DNA of 64,000 nucleotides from JAOUGY01 sp963792365 (GCA_963792365.1 CAWBVW010000004.1:434001-498000); one strand, 5' to 3'; positions 8,208 through 16,568 are shown, counted from the first letter of the stretch. Translations and numbers: made by a program. Notes: a model not told the origin generated them from the sequence alone.

Positions 8208-8573
8208 TCAGGAGAAACTGTTGCCGCAGCCGCAGGAGCGGGTGACGTTGGGGTTGTCGATGGCGAACCCGGCTCCCATGAGCCCGTCCTTGTAGTCGAG
8301 CGTCGAGCCCTGCAGATGCCCGACCGACTGAGGATCGACGACGACACGAACACCCTCGCCGAACTCCTCGACGATGTCCCCAGGCTCGACCTCGCTGTCG
8401 AAGAACATCTCATACGAGAATCCCGAGCATCCGCCGGGCCGTACGGCCATCCTCAGAGCCAAATTCTGGTCGCCCTCGGACTCGATCAACTCGCGTACCT
8501 TCAGCACTGCGGTGTCGGTGAGCGTGACGGCCTTCTGCGGCTTGTTCGACTTGATCGAAAGAATCTGTGTCAT
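8208..8573 (-). CDS. A-type iron-sulfur cluster carrier (HesB/IscA/ErpA family)
   Basis: 121 residues from ATG 8573. The three conserved cysteines of A-type carriers are seen: Cys49 (RPGGCSGFSYEM) and Cys114/Cys116 (TRSCGCGNSFS). The DNPNVTRSCGCGNSF ending is that of ErpA/SufA-like proteins, which accept Fe-S clusters from a scaffold and hand them to client enzymes. It is divergent from an Mrp-type Fe-S ATPase gene across an intergenic inverted repeat, which suggests shared control by iron-sulfur or iron status. Confidence 0.88.
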   Translation of the reverse strand: MTQILSIKSNKPQKAVTLTDTAVLKVRELIESEGDQNLALRMAVRPGGCSGFSYEMFFDSEVEPGDIVEEFGEGVRVVVDPQSVGHLQGSTLDYKDGLMGAGFAIDNPNVTRSCGCGNSFS

Positions 8574-8641
8574 GTTGCCGTGGTCCTCGCTGGTCCTTGC
8601 GTGGTCTGATCGAGAATTGTAACGCCGCCGATGACCTAGAC

Positions 8642-8669
8642 AATTCCCACTACCGGCGTAGTGGAAATT
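8642..8669. promoter_or_regulatory. 28-base near-perfect inverted repeat between divergent Fe-S genes
   Basis: AATTCCCACTAC, 4 bases, then GTAGTGGAAATT: twelve-base arms with one mismatch. It lies between the A-type carrier (start 8573, minus) and the Mrp ATPase (start 8682, plus), where an operator for both would sit. An Rrf2-type (IscR/SufR-like) regulator would fit the genes, but no regulator is identified. A possible GTG start at 8661 falls within the right arm, a reason to prefer ATG 8682 for the Mrp gene. Confidence 0.45.
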
Positions 8670-8681
8670 ACTCTCGTCCAC

Positions 8682-9830
8682 ATGCCCACGGTCGATCAGG
8701 TTTACGAAGCACTCAGAAGAGTCGTCGATCCGGAGCTCGGCGGCAACATCGTCGAACTGGGGATGGTCACCGACGTGTCGGTCGCCGACGACGGCGTGGT
8801 CGACGTCGGCGTCGCCCTCACGATCGCGGAGTGCCCGATGCGTGGTCAGATCGAAGGCGACACCGCCCGCAAGGTCCGTTCGCTCCCAGGCGTCACCGAC
8901 GTCCGCGTCCGGACGACTGCGATGACCAAGTCACAACGTGCGGAGCTGATGACCGTCGCTCGGCGCCGCGCCCGCGAGAACGCCCAGCCCACCCGCGTCC
9001 ACCCCGCCACCAGAGTCATCGCCGTGAGCTCAGGCAAGGGTGGCGTCGGCAAGTCCTCCGTCAGCGTCAACCTCGCCGTCGCCCTCTCACAGCTGGGTTT
9101 CGATGTAGGGCTCCTCGACGCCGACATCTGGGGTTTCTCGATCCCACGGATGCTGGGGGTGGAGGATCGACTCCAAGCTGACGACGACACCAAGCTGATC
9201 GTGCCCGCAAAGACCCAGGGCATCGAGATGGTCTCGACCGGCCTCATCATCGATTCCGAAGAGACAGCTCTGATGTGGCGGGGACTCATGCTCTCGAAGG
9301 CGCTCGAGCAGTTCCTGTCTCAGGTGGATTGGGGGCAACTCGGGTATCTGGTGATCGACATGCCTCCAGGCACCGGCGACATCCAGATGGCGCTGTCACG
9401 CCTGCTGCCACAGGCCGAGATGGTCGTCGTCACGACCCCTCAGAAGGCGGCCCAGAAGGTGGCCGTGCGAGTTGCCGACATGGCCCGCCGGTCGTTCATG
9501 CCACTGGTCGGCGTCATCGAGAACATGGCGGGGTTCACGTGCGACCACGGCGAGACCTATGCCCTCTTCGGAGAGGGCGGAGGTACCGAGCTTGCCTCGG
9601 ACCTGGCTATCCCACTCATCGGTTCGATTCCCCTCGACGCCGCAGTGGTGCGGGGCGGGGACACGGGTGCGCCGGTCACGACGGCGGCCCCCGACAATCC
9701 GGCCGCCAAGGCGTTCATGGCCGCCGCTGCCCGCATCGTCGAACTCGTTCCTCCTGCCGAGGACGAGACCTGCACGGGTCGGATCGCGAAATTGGTCGAG
9801 GCGCTCGAAACCATGGAGCTTCCTGCCTGA
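8682..9830 (+). CDS. Mrp/NBP35-type P-loop Fe-S cluster carrier ATPase
   Basis: 382 residues. Residues 1-95 form an FSCA/DUF59 (MIP18-like) domain (PTVDQVYEALRRVVDPELG). A deviant Walker A P-loop SSGKGGVGKSS follows near residue 120, then the DADIWGFSIPRMLG switch and YLVIDMPPGTGD. This is the standard bacterial Mrp/ApbC layout, which carries and delivers Fe-S clusters. The usual CxxC cluster motif is reduced here: ENMAGFTCDHGETY keeps one cysteine and has no second at the expected place. ATG 8682 was preferred to GTG 8661. Confidence 0.85.
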   Translation: MPTVDQVYEALRRVVDPELGGNIVELGMVTDVSVADDGVVDVGVALTIAECPMRGQIEGDTARKVRSLPGVTDVRVRTTAMTKSQRAELMTVARRRARENAQPTRVHPATRVIAVSSGKGGVGKSSVSVNLAVALSQLGFDVGLLDADIWGFSIPRMLGVEDRLQADDDTKLIVPAKTQGIEMVSTGLIIDSEETALMWRGLMLSKALEQFLSQVDWGQLGYLVIDMPPGTGDIQMALSRLLPQAEMVVVTTPQKAAQKVAVRVADMARRSFMPLVGVIENMAGFTCDHGETYALFGEGGGTELASDLAIPLIGSIPLDAAVVRGGDTGAPVTTAAPDNPAAKAFMAAAARIVELVPPAEDETCTGRIAKLVEALETMELPA

Positions 9831-9834
9831 TCGA

Positions 9835-9850
9835 CCCCGCTCAAGCGGGG
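9835..9850. terminator. Short GC hairpin between convergent genes
   Basis: CCCCGC-TCAA-GCGGGG, a perfect 6-bp stem five bases after the Mrp stop and overlapping the stop of the convergent minus-strand gene at 9841. No T-run follows, so it may be a weak bidirectional terminator. Confidence 0.45.
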
Positions 9851-10161
9851 ACTTCGTCCGCCATGGACCGCGCGGTCATCTCGAAGGCGCCGTCGGCCGT
9901 ACGGATCCGAACACAACGCGGCGCACGTTCCGTTCCATCGAAGGCGATGGAACGGGGATCTTCGAGCAGGACTCGAACACTTACCTGGTGATTGCCGAGC
10001 ACGATCTCGATGAGCTGGTCGAATGGATCGAAGTCGGCGGAGCGAAGCTTCCACCCCTCGCCGGTTGGGGGTTTCAGCTCGTTGTGACTCACCCTGACAT
10101 CTCCGTCGATGTCCAGGGCATCGAGGAACTCTATCCAGTCGTGTCTGGGGACCGGTTGCAT
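9841..10161 (-). CDS. Hypothetical protein, about 106 residues
   Basis: ATG 10161 is preceded by AGAGG at suitable spacing; ATG 10182 or 10242 would extend it. The product is acidic and mixed alpha/beta (RHDWIEFLDALDIDGDVRVSHNE near the start, then a basic/hydrophobic QLIEIVLGNHQVSVRVLLED). It has no signal peptide, membrane helix or motif that I recognise. Codon use and amino-acid composition look like a real gene. It lies between the convergent Mrp gene and an RDD protein, with a terminator hairpin separating it from the latter. Confidence 0.5.
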   Translation of the reverse strand: MQPVPRHDWIEFLDALDIDGDVRVSHNELKPPTGEGWKLRSADFDPFDQLIEIVLGNHQVSVRVLLEDPRSIAFDGTERAPRCVRIRTADGAFEMTARSMADEVPA

Positions 10162-10250
10162 GGCTGCCTCTGAAGACAGCATGCGGGCTCGATGGGTCGA
10201 GCGACAGGGTCCAAGGGACCAGTCTTCTCGACGAAATGACAAACCTGGCC

Positions 10251-10284
10251 GAGGTGGGGTGGAGATCGACCCTCACCCCACCTC
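10251..10284 (-). terminator. Hairpin downstream of the RDD gene
   Basis: GAGGTGGGGT, 14-base loop, ACCCCACCTC: a perfect 10-bp stem just beyond the stop of the minus-strand RDD gene (10299). No clear U-tract, so assignment rests on stem strength and position. Confidence 0.5.
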
Positions 10285-10298
10285 TGGTCGAGCCTCGG

Positions 10299-10808
10299 TC
10301 AGACGGTCTTCGGAGGCAGCTTCAGGAGCTCGGGGCCGACCGGCTCCTTGCGCTGGTCCCGGAGTACGAGACTTCCGACGATCTTGTCCGCCAGCGTCTG
10401 ACGCAGCGGATCCCAGAGCGGGAACAGATATCCGATGTAGCAGATGATCGCGTCGATGGCGTGCGCGATCTGGCGGACGATTCCCATGCCGCCACCGAGC
10501 ACCTGACCATCCACCTGCTTCACCACCTTGAGGCCGGTCAAACGCTTACCGGGCGTTCCTCCCTCCTCGCCTTGGACGTAGAAGAGGTAGAGCAATCCCG
10601 CTGCGATCCCGACGTAACCCACCAAACCCACGAGTGCGGCCAACGTGTCGCTGACGACGCGGAACACGGCGGCGACGATGAATATGGCGATGTAGGCGAC
10701 GGCGATGATCGCCGCGTCGATGAGCCACGCCACCGCTCGATCACCGAACGAGGCCAACGGGCCCCACTGCGATGTCCCCGGTGTTGCCGGCTGAATTGGC
10801 TCTGCCAC
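10299..10808 (-). CDS. RDD-family membrane protein
   Basis: 169 residues from GTG 10808, chosen because GGGAG lies 8 bases upstream; ATG 10838 is the alternative. After a short Pro-rich tail the RDD domain opens with FGDRAVAWLIDAAIIAV (the Arg-Asp / Asp signature). Three or four membrane segments follow, with the typical GEEGGTPGKRLTGLKVV loop. RDD proteins are small membrane proteins, some implicated in ion or amphiphile transport, most uncharacterised. About 580 bases of unassigned DNA lie upstream. Confidence 0.8.
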   Translation of the reverse strand: MAEPIQPATPGTSQWGPLASFGDRAVAWLIDAAIIAVAYIAIFIVAAVFRVVSDTLAALVGLVGYVGIAAGLLYLFYVQGEEGGTPGKRLTGLKVVKQVDGQVLGGGMGIVRQIAHAIDAIICYIGYLFPLWDPLRQTLADKIVGSLVLRDQRKEPVGPELLKLPPKTV

Positions 10809-11385
10809 TGTCTGCTCCCATCTATGCGACGTCGTCATTCAAACCGCACGACGCCCAACGGGAAGCGATTCGGAGAAGATATTTCCGGACTGAACCCACC
10901 CTGAAAGAGTGACTAGTCACTTCGGGTCAATCCAGAAGCGACTGGCTTTTCACTACATCGATGGTGGATGATGTGGGAGAACGTGCTCGGGTAGGGGGAG
11001 CCGGATCGGACTCGATCCGAGCGGACGGCAGACGGCATCGGCCGTCGAGCGGTGAGAGAAGAACGGAGCGAGGACTCCGGACCTCACCAGAGGGCTGGGA
11101 GGCCTGAAGGGTGGAACCGCACGACGGCCGCCGGATGTCCGGCCGCACAACTGAACCGAAGACTTCGGGGTGCCGGACATTCCCCCTTACGGACCCCGGA
11201 TTGCACGAGGGCCTGGACTTTCCCCCGCAGGCCCTCGTGCCGCGTCCAGCCGTTGTCCGGGGGCCAAAGATGCCATTGCCTCACCTGCCGTTGGCCGTTC
11301 GTCGTCAGCCCCGAGCCGCAGACCCCGCGGCCACTCCCACCGGCCGGCAACCCCCCGCTCTCGACCGCCGACACGGATCGCCGAC
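10809..11385. other. Non-coding stretch rich in inverted repeats, function unknown
   Basis: No convincing gene on either strand. It holds a perfect 14-base palindrome AGTGACTAGTCACT at 10908-10921; a 7-bp hairpin CGGATCG-GACT-CGATCCG at 11002-11019; a perfect 12-bp hairpin CACGAGGGCCTG / CAGGCCCTCGTG with 12-base loop at 11204-11239; and two related segments, GGACATTCCCCC near 11175 and GGACTTTCCCCC near 11215. Read on the minus strand the last two contain GGGGGAAAGTCC, faintly like the RNase P P4 strand, but the partner strand is absent. It could carry the RDD promoter, a leader RNA or a small structured RNA. Confidence 0.4.
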
Positions 11386-12159
11386 TCACCCGGTTGCCGA
11401 CACCTCGGAGATCCAGTCGTTGCCACCGAGCTCCACCAGACCTTCGTGGTGGAGCTTGCGCAGGTGGGCGGCGACCGACCGAGCCGCCAGCGGGTACAGG
11501 GACTCACCGACGTCGGCGTAGACCAGCTCCACCACGGCGCCGATCGTGTTGATACCCGACCGGACCGCCGCCAGGATCTCTTGTTCGCGCTGGCGCCTAT
11601 GGGCCAGGTACCACGAGATCACCTCGGAGGGGGCATCCATCTCGGGGCCGTGGCCCGGGTACAGCCGGCGCAGGTCGAGATGCTGGAGGCGTTCCAGGGA
11701 CTCCATGTATGGGCCTACTTCGTCGACCATCACCGACGACCCACCCATGATGTGATCACCGGTGAACAACACATCTCCGCAGCGAAGACACAGGTGGTCG
11801 TCGGCGTGTCCAGGAGTGTGGACGGCGACCAGATCGAGGCCGCCGGCCGGAGCCGCCGAGCCGTCGCCGAGGCGGACATCGGGTGTGAAGTCCGGGCCTA
11901 CGTCGTATCCCATGGCCACCACGCCGAGGTCGCGAGCCAGTGGATTGGCGAGCGGGGCATGATCGGGATGAGTGTGGGTGACGACCACGGCGGTCACCAC
12001 ACGATCCCCGATGGCCGCCACGATCGCCTGCTCGTGGTCAGCATCGATCGGCCCCGGATCGATGATCGCCAAGCCGCCTTCGTCACCGACGAGATAGGTG
12101 TTGGTGCCCGGCCCAGTGAAGGGTCCGGGGTTCGGCGCAAGGATCCGCTCCACGATCAC
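11386..12159 (-). CDS. Metallo-beta-lactamase-fold hydrolase (LACTB2-like)
   Basis: 257 residues from GTG 12159, overlapping the Nudix stop as GTGA. The two-metal site motif THTHPDH is present, with later histidines in AVHTPGHADDH, FTGDHIMGG and YPGHGPEM, as in the LACTB2/glyoxalase-II-like branch. The last ~75 residues (SWYLAHRRQREQEIL onward) form the winged-helix tail usual in LACTB2 relatives, some of which are endoribonucleases. Substrate cannot be assigned. Translational coupling to the Nudix gene suggests the two act together. Confidence 0.85.
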   Translation of the reverse strand: MIVERILAPNPGPFTGPGTNTYLVGDEGGLAIIDPGPIDADHEQAIVAAIGDRVVTAVVVTHTHPDHAPLANPLARDLGVVAMGYDVGPDFTPDVRLGDGSAAPAGGLDLVAVHTPGHADDHLCLRCGDVLFTGDHIMGGSSVMVDEVGPYMESLERLQHLDLRRLYPGHGPEMDAPSEVISWYLAHRRQREQEILAAVRSGINTIGAVVELVYADVGESLYPLAARSVAAHLRKLHHEGLVELGGNDWISEVSATG

Positions 12160-12842
12160 GACAGGCGTTCCTCTTCGGGAATGCCGAGGTCCATGACCTC
12201 GAAAGGCCCGGTCAGCCCGGACAACTGCCGAATCGGATGCGGCGGGATTGTCAGCGGGTCGTCGGCCTCGGCCAGGATCTCGACGTGCCACACCGTGGGG
12301 AAGATCATGGCCCACTCCTCGGACCTGACCCTTCTCAGGATCTCGGAGGGCTCGACCCACTCCATGGCGACGAGCTCGTCGGTGTGGAGTGTGCCCTCCA
12401 CGTGGGGATCGACCGTCGCCACGTAGAAGCGAGCATCAAAACGGCGCGGCACTCCGACCGGCGTGATCCACGACGACAGGTACCGGAGCCGCGATGGATC
12501 GAACCGGGCGCCTGATTGCTCGAGAGCCTGCAACACGTCGCCTCCCGGTGGGCAGGCCGGATGTGCGTCGGGCGGGTCCGTGAGAAAGATCCCCACCTCC
12601 TCGGCGGTCTCTCTCAGGCCGGCAGCCCTCCAGCGGTCATCGAACCCGGTTCGCTCAACCGATGTGTCGACGTCCTCGACCGCACCCCCTGGGAATGCCC
12701 AGATCCCACCGAAGACGCCGCGAGCGGGTCTTTCGACCATGAGCATCTCCCATGAGGTCCGACGCCGGAGGAGGATCACCGACGAGGCGGGGCTGGCTGG
12801 GACCGTCACTCGAGCCACGTTACCCAGCACTCGACCGAGCAC
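12156..12842 (-). CDS. Nudix hydrolase (NUDT19-like)
   Basis: 228 residues. The Nudix box is split: GGAVEDVD, a ~20-residue insert, then GLRETAEEVGI. This is the arrangement of NUDT19/CoA-diphosphatase-like enzymes. The N-terminal SSVILLRRRTSWEMLMVERP strand and the WITPVGVPRRFDARFYVA segment support it. The likely reaction is hydrolysis of a nucleoside diphosphate-linked compound such as acyl-CoA. ATG 12842 lies 33 bases from the divergent selA start. It overlaps the downstream MBL gene by 4 bases. Confidence 0.83.
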   Translation of the reverse strand: MLGRVLGNVARVTVPASPASSVILLRRRTSWEMLMVERPARGVFGGIWAFPGGAVEDVDTSVERTGFDDRWRAAGLRETAEEVGIFLTDPPDAHPACPPGGDVLQALEQSGARFDPSRLRYLSSWITPVGVPRRFDARFYVATVDPHVEGTLHTDELVAMEWVEPSEILRRVRSEEWAMIFPTVWHVEILAEADDPLTIPPHPIRQLSGLTGPFEVMDLGIPEEERLS

Positions 12843-12875
12843 CGCCCGTGTCCGCCCCCGGTAGGCTCAACCGCC

Positions 12876-14222
12876 ATGGCTTCGCTCCGCGATCTCCCTT
12901 CGGTCAACCAGGTTGCGGCCCAGCTGCCGGCGGGGCTGCCGGGCCCGGTGGCCCGGGACATCGCCCGATCGGCGATCGACCAGGCACGGCGGGCGATCGC
13001 AGCCGGCGAAGCGGCCCGCGCCGACGAACTCGCCACCACCACCGCAGTGGCTCTGCTGGAGCGGCGACCCCGGACGGTCATCAATGCGACGGGAGTGCTG
13101 CTCCACACCAACCTAGGTCGGGCACCGATCGACCCCGCCGCCGCGGAGCTCGCCCACGCGATCGCCGTCGACTACTCGAATCTCGAGATGCGGCTCGACA
13201 GCGGGAAGCGCGGCGGTCGTGGGACCCATGCCCTGGAGCTGGCGCGCGTGCTCACAGCCGCAGAGGCCGCGCTGGTCGTCAACAACAACGCAGGGGCGCT
13301 CTTTCTTGCGCTCGCCGCCCTCGCCACCGATCGCGAGGTTCCGGTGTCCCGGGGCGAGCTGATAGAGATCGGCGGCTCCTATCGACTCCCGGAACTGATG
13401 GCGGCCTCGGGCGCAAGGGCGGTCGAGGTAGGAACGACCAACCGCACCCGGCTCGGAGACTATCGAGCAGCATGCGGGGCCGAGACCGCAATGCTTCTCA
13501 AAGTGCATCCATCGAACTACCGCGTGGCAGGGTTCACCGAGGAAGCCGGCATCGGTGAACTGGCAGACCTCGGCGGAGAGTTGAATCTGCCTTTGGTGTT
13601 CGACGCCGGCAGCGGGCTTCTCGACGCTCGAACGCCGTGGATCACCGGGCCCCCGCCTGCGTGGCTCCGCGACGAACCGGGCATCACGCAATCGATCGAG
13701 GCAGGCGCATCGCTCGTCATGTTCTCGGGTGACAAGCTGCTCGGTGGTCCGCAGGCGGGCATCATCGTCGGCGCTGCCGACCTTGTGGAACGACTGCGCC
13801 GACATCCGGTTGCACGCGCCATGCGGATCGACGGGTCGAGCCTCGCCGCACTCGATGTGACACTCGAGCGATATGCATCGGGGACGGCCGCCACGCTTCC
13901 TTTCTGGGCAATGGCATTGGCATCGTTCGAGGAACTCCAGCTGCGGTGTGAAGCCGTCGTGTCCCAATCCGGAGTGTCATCGGCCCACATCGAGACCAGG
14001 GCTTCGACGGTCGGTGCCGGCAGCGTCCCCGGCTCCGAGGTACCCAGCCCGGTCTTGGTCGTGGATGGCGCAGTGGATCGGCGATACCTTGCCTTGCTTC
14101 GCGGTGACCCGGCAGTGGTCGCGCGGCGCGAAGAGGGCACGTTGGTCATCGACCTCCGTGCCGTACCGCCACGCCGTGACAGGGAGGTCGCCGAAGCTCT
14201 CGGGGCGGTATGCCAGTCGTAG
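12876..14222 (+). CDS. selA: L-seryl-tRNA(Sec) selenium transferase
   Basis: 448 residues, normal for SelA. The PLP-binding lysine is Lys287 in FSGDKLLGGPQAG, and the N-terminal LPSVNQV and NATGVLLHTNLGRAP segments are family hallmarks. SelA converts Ser-tRNA(Sec) to Sec-tRNA(Sec) with selenophosphate in the cytoplasm. It overlaps selB by 13 bases, so the two are translated together. A UGA-containing peroxiredoxin-like gene follows selB directly. Neither selD nor a tRNA-Sec gene was found in this window and both must lie elsewhere. Confidence 0.95.
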   Translation: MASLRDLPSVNQVAAQLPAGLPGPVARDIARSAIDQARRAIAAGEAARADELATTTAVALLERRPRTVINATGVLLHTNLGRAPIDPAAAELAHAIAVDYSNLEMRLDSGKRGGRGTHALELARVLTAAEAALVVNNNAGALFLALAALATDREVPVSRGELIEIGGSYRLPELMAASGARAVEVGTTNRTRLGDYRAACGAETAMLLKVHPSNYRVAGFTEEAGIGELADLGGELNLPLVFDAGSGLLDARTPWITGPPPAWLRDEPGITQSIEAGASLVMFSGDKLLGGPQAGIIVGAADLVERLRRHPVARAMRIDGSSLAALDVTLERYASGTAATLPFWAMALASFEELQLRCEAVVSQSGVSSAHIETRASTVGAGSVPGSEVPSPVLVVDGAVDRRYLALLRGDPAVVARREEGTLVIDLRAVPPRRDREVAEALGAVCQS

Positions 14223-15973
14223 GAACGGCCGGGCACGTGGACCATGGCAAGTCGACGCTCGTACGCGCTCTCACAGGCCGCGACCCTGACAGATGGGACG
14301 AGGAGAAGTCCCGTGGACTCACCATCGACCTTGGCTTCGCCTGGGCAACACTCGGCGCCCACGAAGTGTCGTTCGTCGACGTCCCGGGTCACGAGCACTT
14401 CATCAAGAACATGCTTGCAGGGATCGAGGCGATCGATGTTGCGATGCTGGTGGTGGCGGCCGACGAAGGCTGGATGCCGCAGTCCGAGGAGCACCTTGCG
14501 GTCCTCGACCTGCTCGACACGGACAGGGCGCTCGTTGCGCTCACCAAGATCGATCGCGTCGACGACGAGCTGATGGAGCTGGCTCAGCTCGAGATCGCTG
14601 AACAGCTCGAGGGAACCTCGCTCCAAGGCGCCGTCATCGTGCCCGTGTCGGCTCATACGGGTGCAGGTCTCGATGATCTGCGAACCGCACTCGAAGGTCT
14701 CCTCGGTACGGTTCCCGCCGTGAACGGGGAACGACCGCGGCTCTGGATCGATCGTTCGTTCTCGATCACGGGGGCGGGGACCGTCGTGACCGGCACTCTG
14801 CTCGACGGGTCACTCGCGATCGGTGAGCATGTCACCATCTGGCCCGGCGAGCGGTCAGGGCGTATCCGATCGATCCAGTCCCACGAACAGGATGTGGCTG
14901 CAACCGGTCCACGCCGTCGGGTCGCGCTCAACCTCTCTGGTGTCGAGCGTGGGGACATCGCCCGCGGGGCGATGATCGGTCGGCCCGGACAGTGGCGCAC
15001 CACGGATCGGATCTCGGTGTTGGCTCGACCTGCTCGGTACGTCGATGCCATCACTGATCGCGGGGCCTACCACCTGCACATCGGCTCGGGCGCGTGGCCG
15101 GTCCGGATCCGAATGCTGGCCGATGACCACGCGGTCATCGAGCTGCCAGAGCCGCTACCGCTGGCGATGGGCGACCGCTTCGTGTTGCGGGAGACCGGTC
15201 GACGACTCGTCGTCGGAGGCGGTCGAATCGTCGACCCCTCCCCTCCGCGCCGTGGACGCGACATGAGGCGGCACTTCGAGTCCTTGAGGACGTCACTTGG
15301 CGGAGCGGCCGACGATCGGGCAGCCGCCCTGCTCGTGGCCCGCGGGATCTCGCCCATCTCGCACATCGCGGCCGACTCGGGAGGCGGAACTCCGACCAAC
15401 GGTCGGGAGGTCTCAGGCCACTTCGTCACGTCCGGACACATCGAGTCTGTCGCAAGGGCCGCCGTGGGAATCGTGGATGCATTTCATCGCGCCAACCCTC
15501 TCAGACCGGGGATCCCCGCAGCGTCGCTGGCCACGACCCTCGACGCCCCAGTCGATCTGGTGGTGGCGGCCGTAGCCGCCACCACCGACCTGACGATCGA
15601 CGGGACAATGGTGCGCAACGTCGCGTTCGTCGTGACACGCGCCGACCGTGACGCCGAGTGGGCTGCGGCCCGAAGTCTCCTCGAGCAGTCGGGACCGGCC
15701 GTTCCCAGAATCGCCGAGCTGGGGATCGATCGGGAGCTGCTCCACGCTTTGGTTCGAGATGGCGAGCTGGTGAAGATCAGCGACGAGTTCGTCTTCCTGC
15801 CGAGCCACGTCGAGCAGATCGTCGACCGACTCACCGGGATGCCAGACGGGTTCACGGTGTCAGACTTCAAGGATCGCACGGGCCTCTCACGCAAGTACGC
15901 CGTCCCGTTCCTGGAATGGGCCGACCGAACCGGTGTCACCATCCGTATGGGCGACACGCGCCGGCTGCGGTGA
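14210..15973 (+). CDS. selB: Selenocysteine-specific translation elongation factor
   Basis: 587 residues. The GTPase domain begins at once: P-loop GTAGHVDHGKST (residues 5-16), DVPGHEHFIKNM and LTKIDRVDD. EF-Tu-like domains II and III follow, with the RSFSITGAGTVVTGTL strand. The C-terminal ~230 residues are winged-helix repeats ending ALVRDGELVKISDEFVFLP and FKDRTGLSRKYAVPFLEWAD, the part of SelB that binds the SECIS hairpin. It delivers Sec-tRNA to UGA codons followed by a SECIS. It is 58 bases upstream of the UGA-containing gene. Confidence 0.95.
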   Translation: MPVVGTAGHVDHGKSTLVRALTGRDPDRWDEEKSRGLTIDLGFAWATLGAHEVSFVDVPGHEHFIKNMLAGIEAIDVAMLVVAADEGWMPQSEEHLAVLDLLDTDRALVALTKIDRVDDELMELAQLEIAEQLEGTSLQGAVIVPVSAHTGAGLDDLRTALEGLLGTVPAVNGERPRLWIDRSFSITGAGTVVTGTLLDGSLAIGEHVTIWPGERSGRIRSIQSHEQDVAATGPRRRVALNLSGVERGDIARGAMIGRPGQWRTTDRISVLARPARYVDAITDRGAYHLHIGSGAWPVRIRMLADDHAVIELPEPLPLAMGDRFVLRETGRRLVVGGGRIVDPSPPRRGRDMRRHFESLRTSLGGAADDRAAALLVARGISPISHIAADSGGGTPTNGREVSGHFVTSGHIESVARAAVGIVDAFHRANPLRPGIPAASLATTLDAPVDLVVAAVAATTDLTIDGTMVRNVAFVVTRADRDAEWAAARSLLEQSGPAVPRIAELGIDRELLHALVRDGELVKISDEFVFLPSHVEQIVDRLTGMPDGFTVSDFKDRTGLSRKYAVPFLEWADRTGVTIRMGDTRRLR

Positions 15974-16031
15974 GCCCTCCGAATACCTGTTCCATGGATG
16001 CGGCAGTACGGTCGCCCGCAGGAGGAGAAAT

Positions 16032-16568
16032 ATGCCCGTAACCGACATCGCCGATCTTTCACTTCCCGACAGCACAGGTTCGCCCCACCGACTCGGGGAC
16101 TTGTGGGCCGAAGCCCCTCACGTCCTGCTGTTCCTACGTCACTTCGGCTGACTGACCTGCCGTGAGCGAGCCGGTCAGGTTCGCGACAGATATCAGGAGT
16201 TCATCGACGCCGGGGCCGGAGTGACAGCGATCGGCACGGGCGGCAAACGCTATGCCGACGCATTCATCGCCGACGAGCGGGTTCCCTTCCCGGTGCTGCT
16301 GGATGAAGATGGGGCAGCGGCCGCAGCCGTCGAGGTGAAATCCCTATCGATGTCCAGCATGCTTCGCCCCGCGCAATACGGCGCTGCCGCCCGCTCGCTC
16401 GTGAAGGGCAAGCGGCAGCACAAGACGGGCAGACGCCCCCTCCAGCTCGGCGCCACCGTCGTCATGGCACCGCCGAACGAGGTCGTCTACATCGATCGAG
16501 AGGATTACGCCGGCGACCACGCCGATCTCGACCACGTGCTGGTGGCCGTGCGGTCGGCGACCCGTTGA
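16032..16568 (+). CDS. Selenocysteine-containing peroxiredoxin-like protein (AhpC/TSA_2 family), UGA at codon 40
   Basis: ATG 16032 has a strong AGGAGGAG ribosome site. The frame reads LLFLRHFG, then UGA at 16149-16151, then LTCRERAGQVR, and continues open to 16568 (178 residues if UGA is decoded). The family (peroxiredoxin-like 2, PF13911, which includes SelU/SelL/PRXL2) normally has FLRHFGCxxCRE; here the first catalytic Cys is UGA, giving U40-x-x-C43. A hairpin starts right after the UGA and selA-selB are immediately upstream. Together these make selenocysteine far more likely than a nonsense mutation. The role would be a thioredoxin-fold redox enzyme. Standard gene callers will split or truncate it. 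Confidence 0.88.
16149..16178 (+). promoter_or_regulatory. Putative bacterial SECIS element (UGA plus hairpin)
   Basis: The UGA at 16149-16151 is followed without gap by CTGACC (16152-16157), which pairs perfectly with GGTCAG (16173-16178). Two more G-C pairs inside (16159-16160 with 16170-16171) leave a 9-base apical loop CGTGAGCGA. Position and size match bacterial SECIS hairpins, which lie within the coding sequence just after the UGA and are bound by the SelB C-terminal domain. The pairing is seen directly; SelB recognition is inferred. Confidence 0.75.

Noticed and set aside
11150..11260. GGGGGAAAGTCC on the minus strand as a possible RNase P RNA core
   Set aside because: The consensus is GAGGAAAGTCC and the matching ACAGAA/GGCTTA strand and other conserved loops are absent.
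16149..16151. TGA as a simple nonsense mutation in a pseudogene
   Set aside because: It replaces exactly the catalytic Cys, the rest of the frame is intact, a hairpin follows and selA-selB adjoin.
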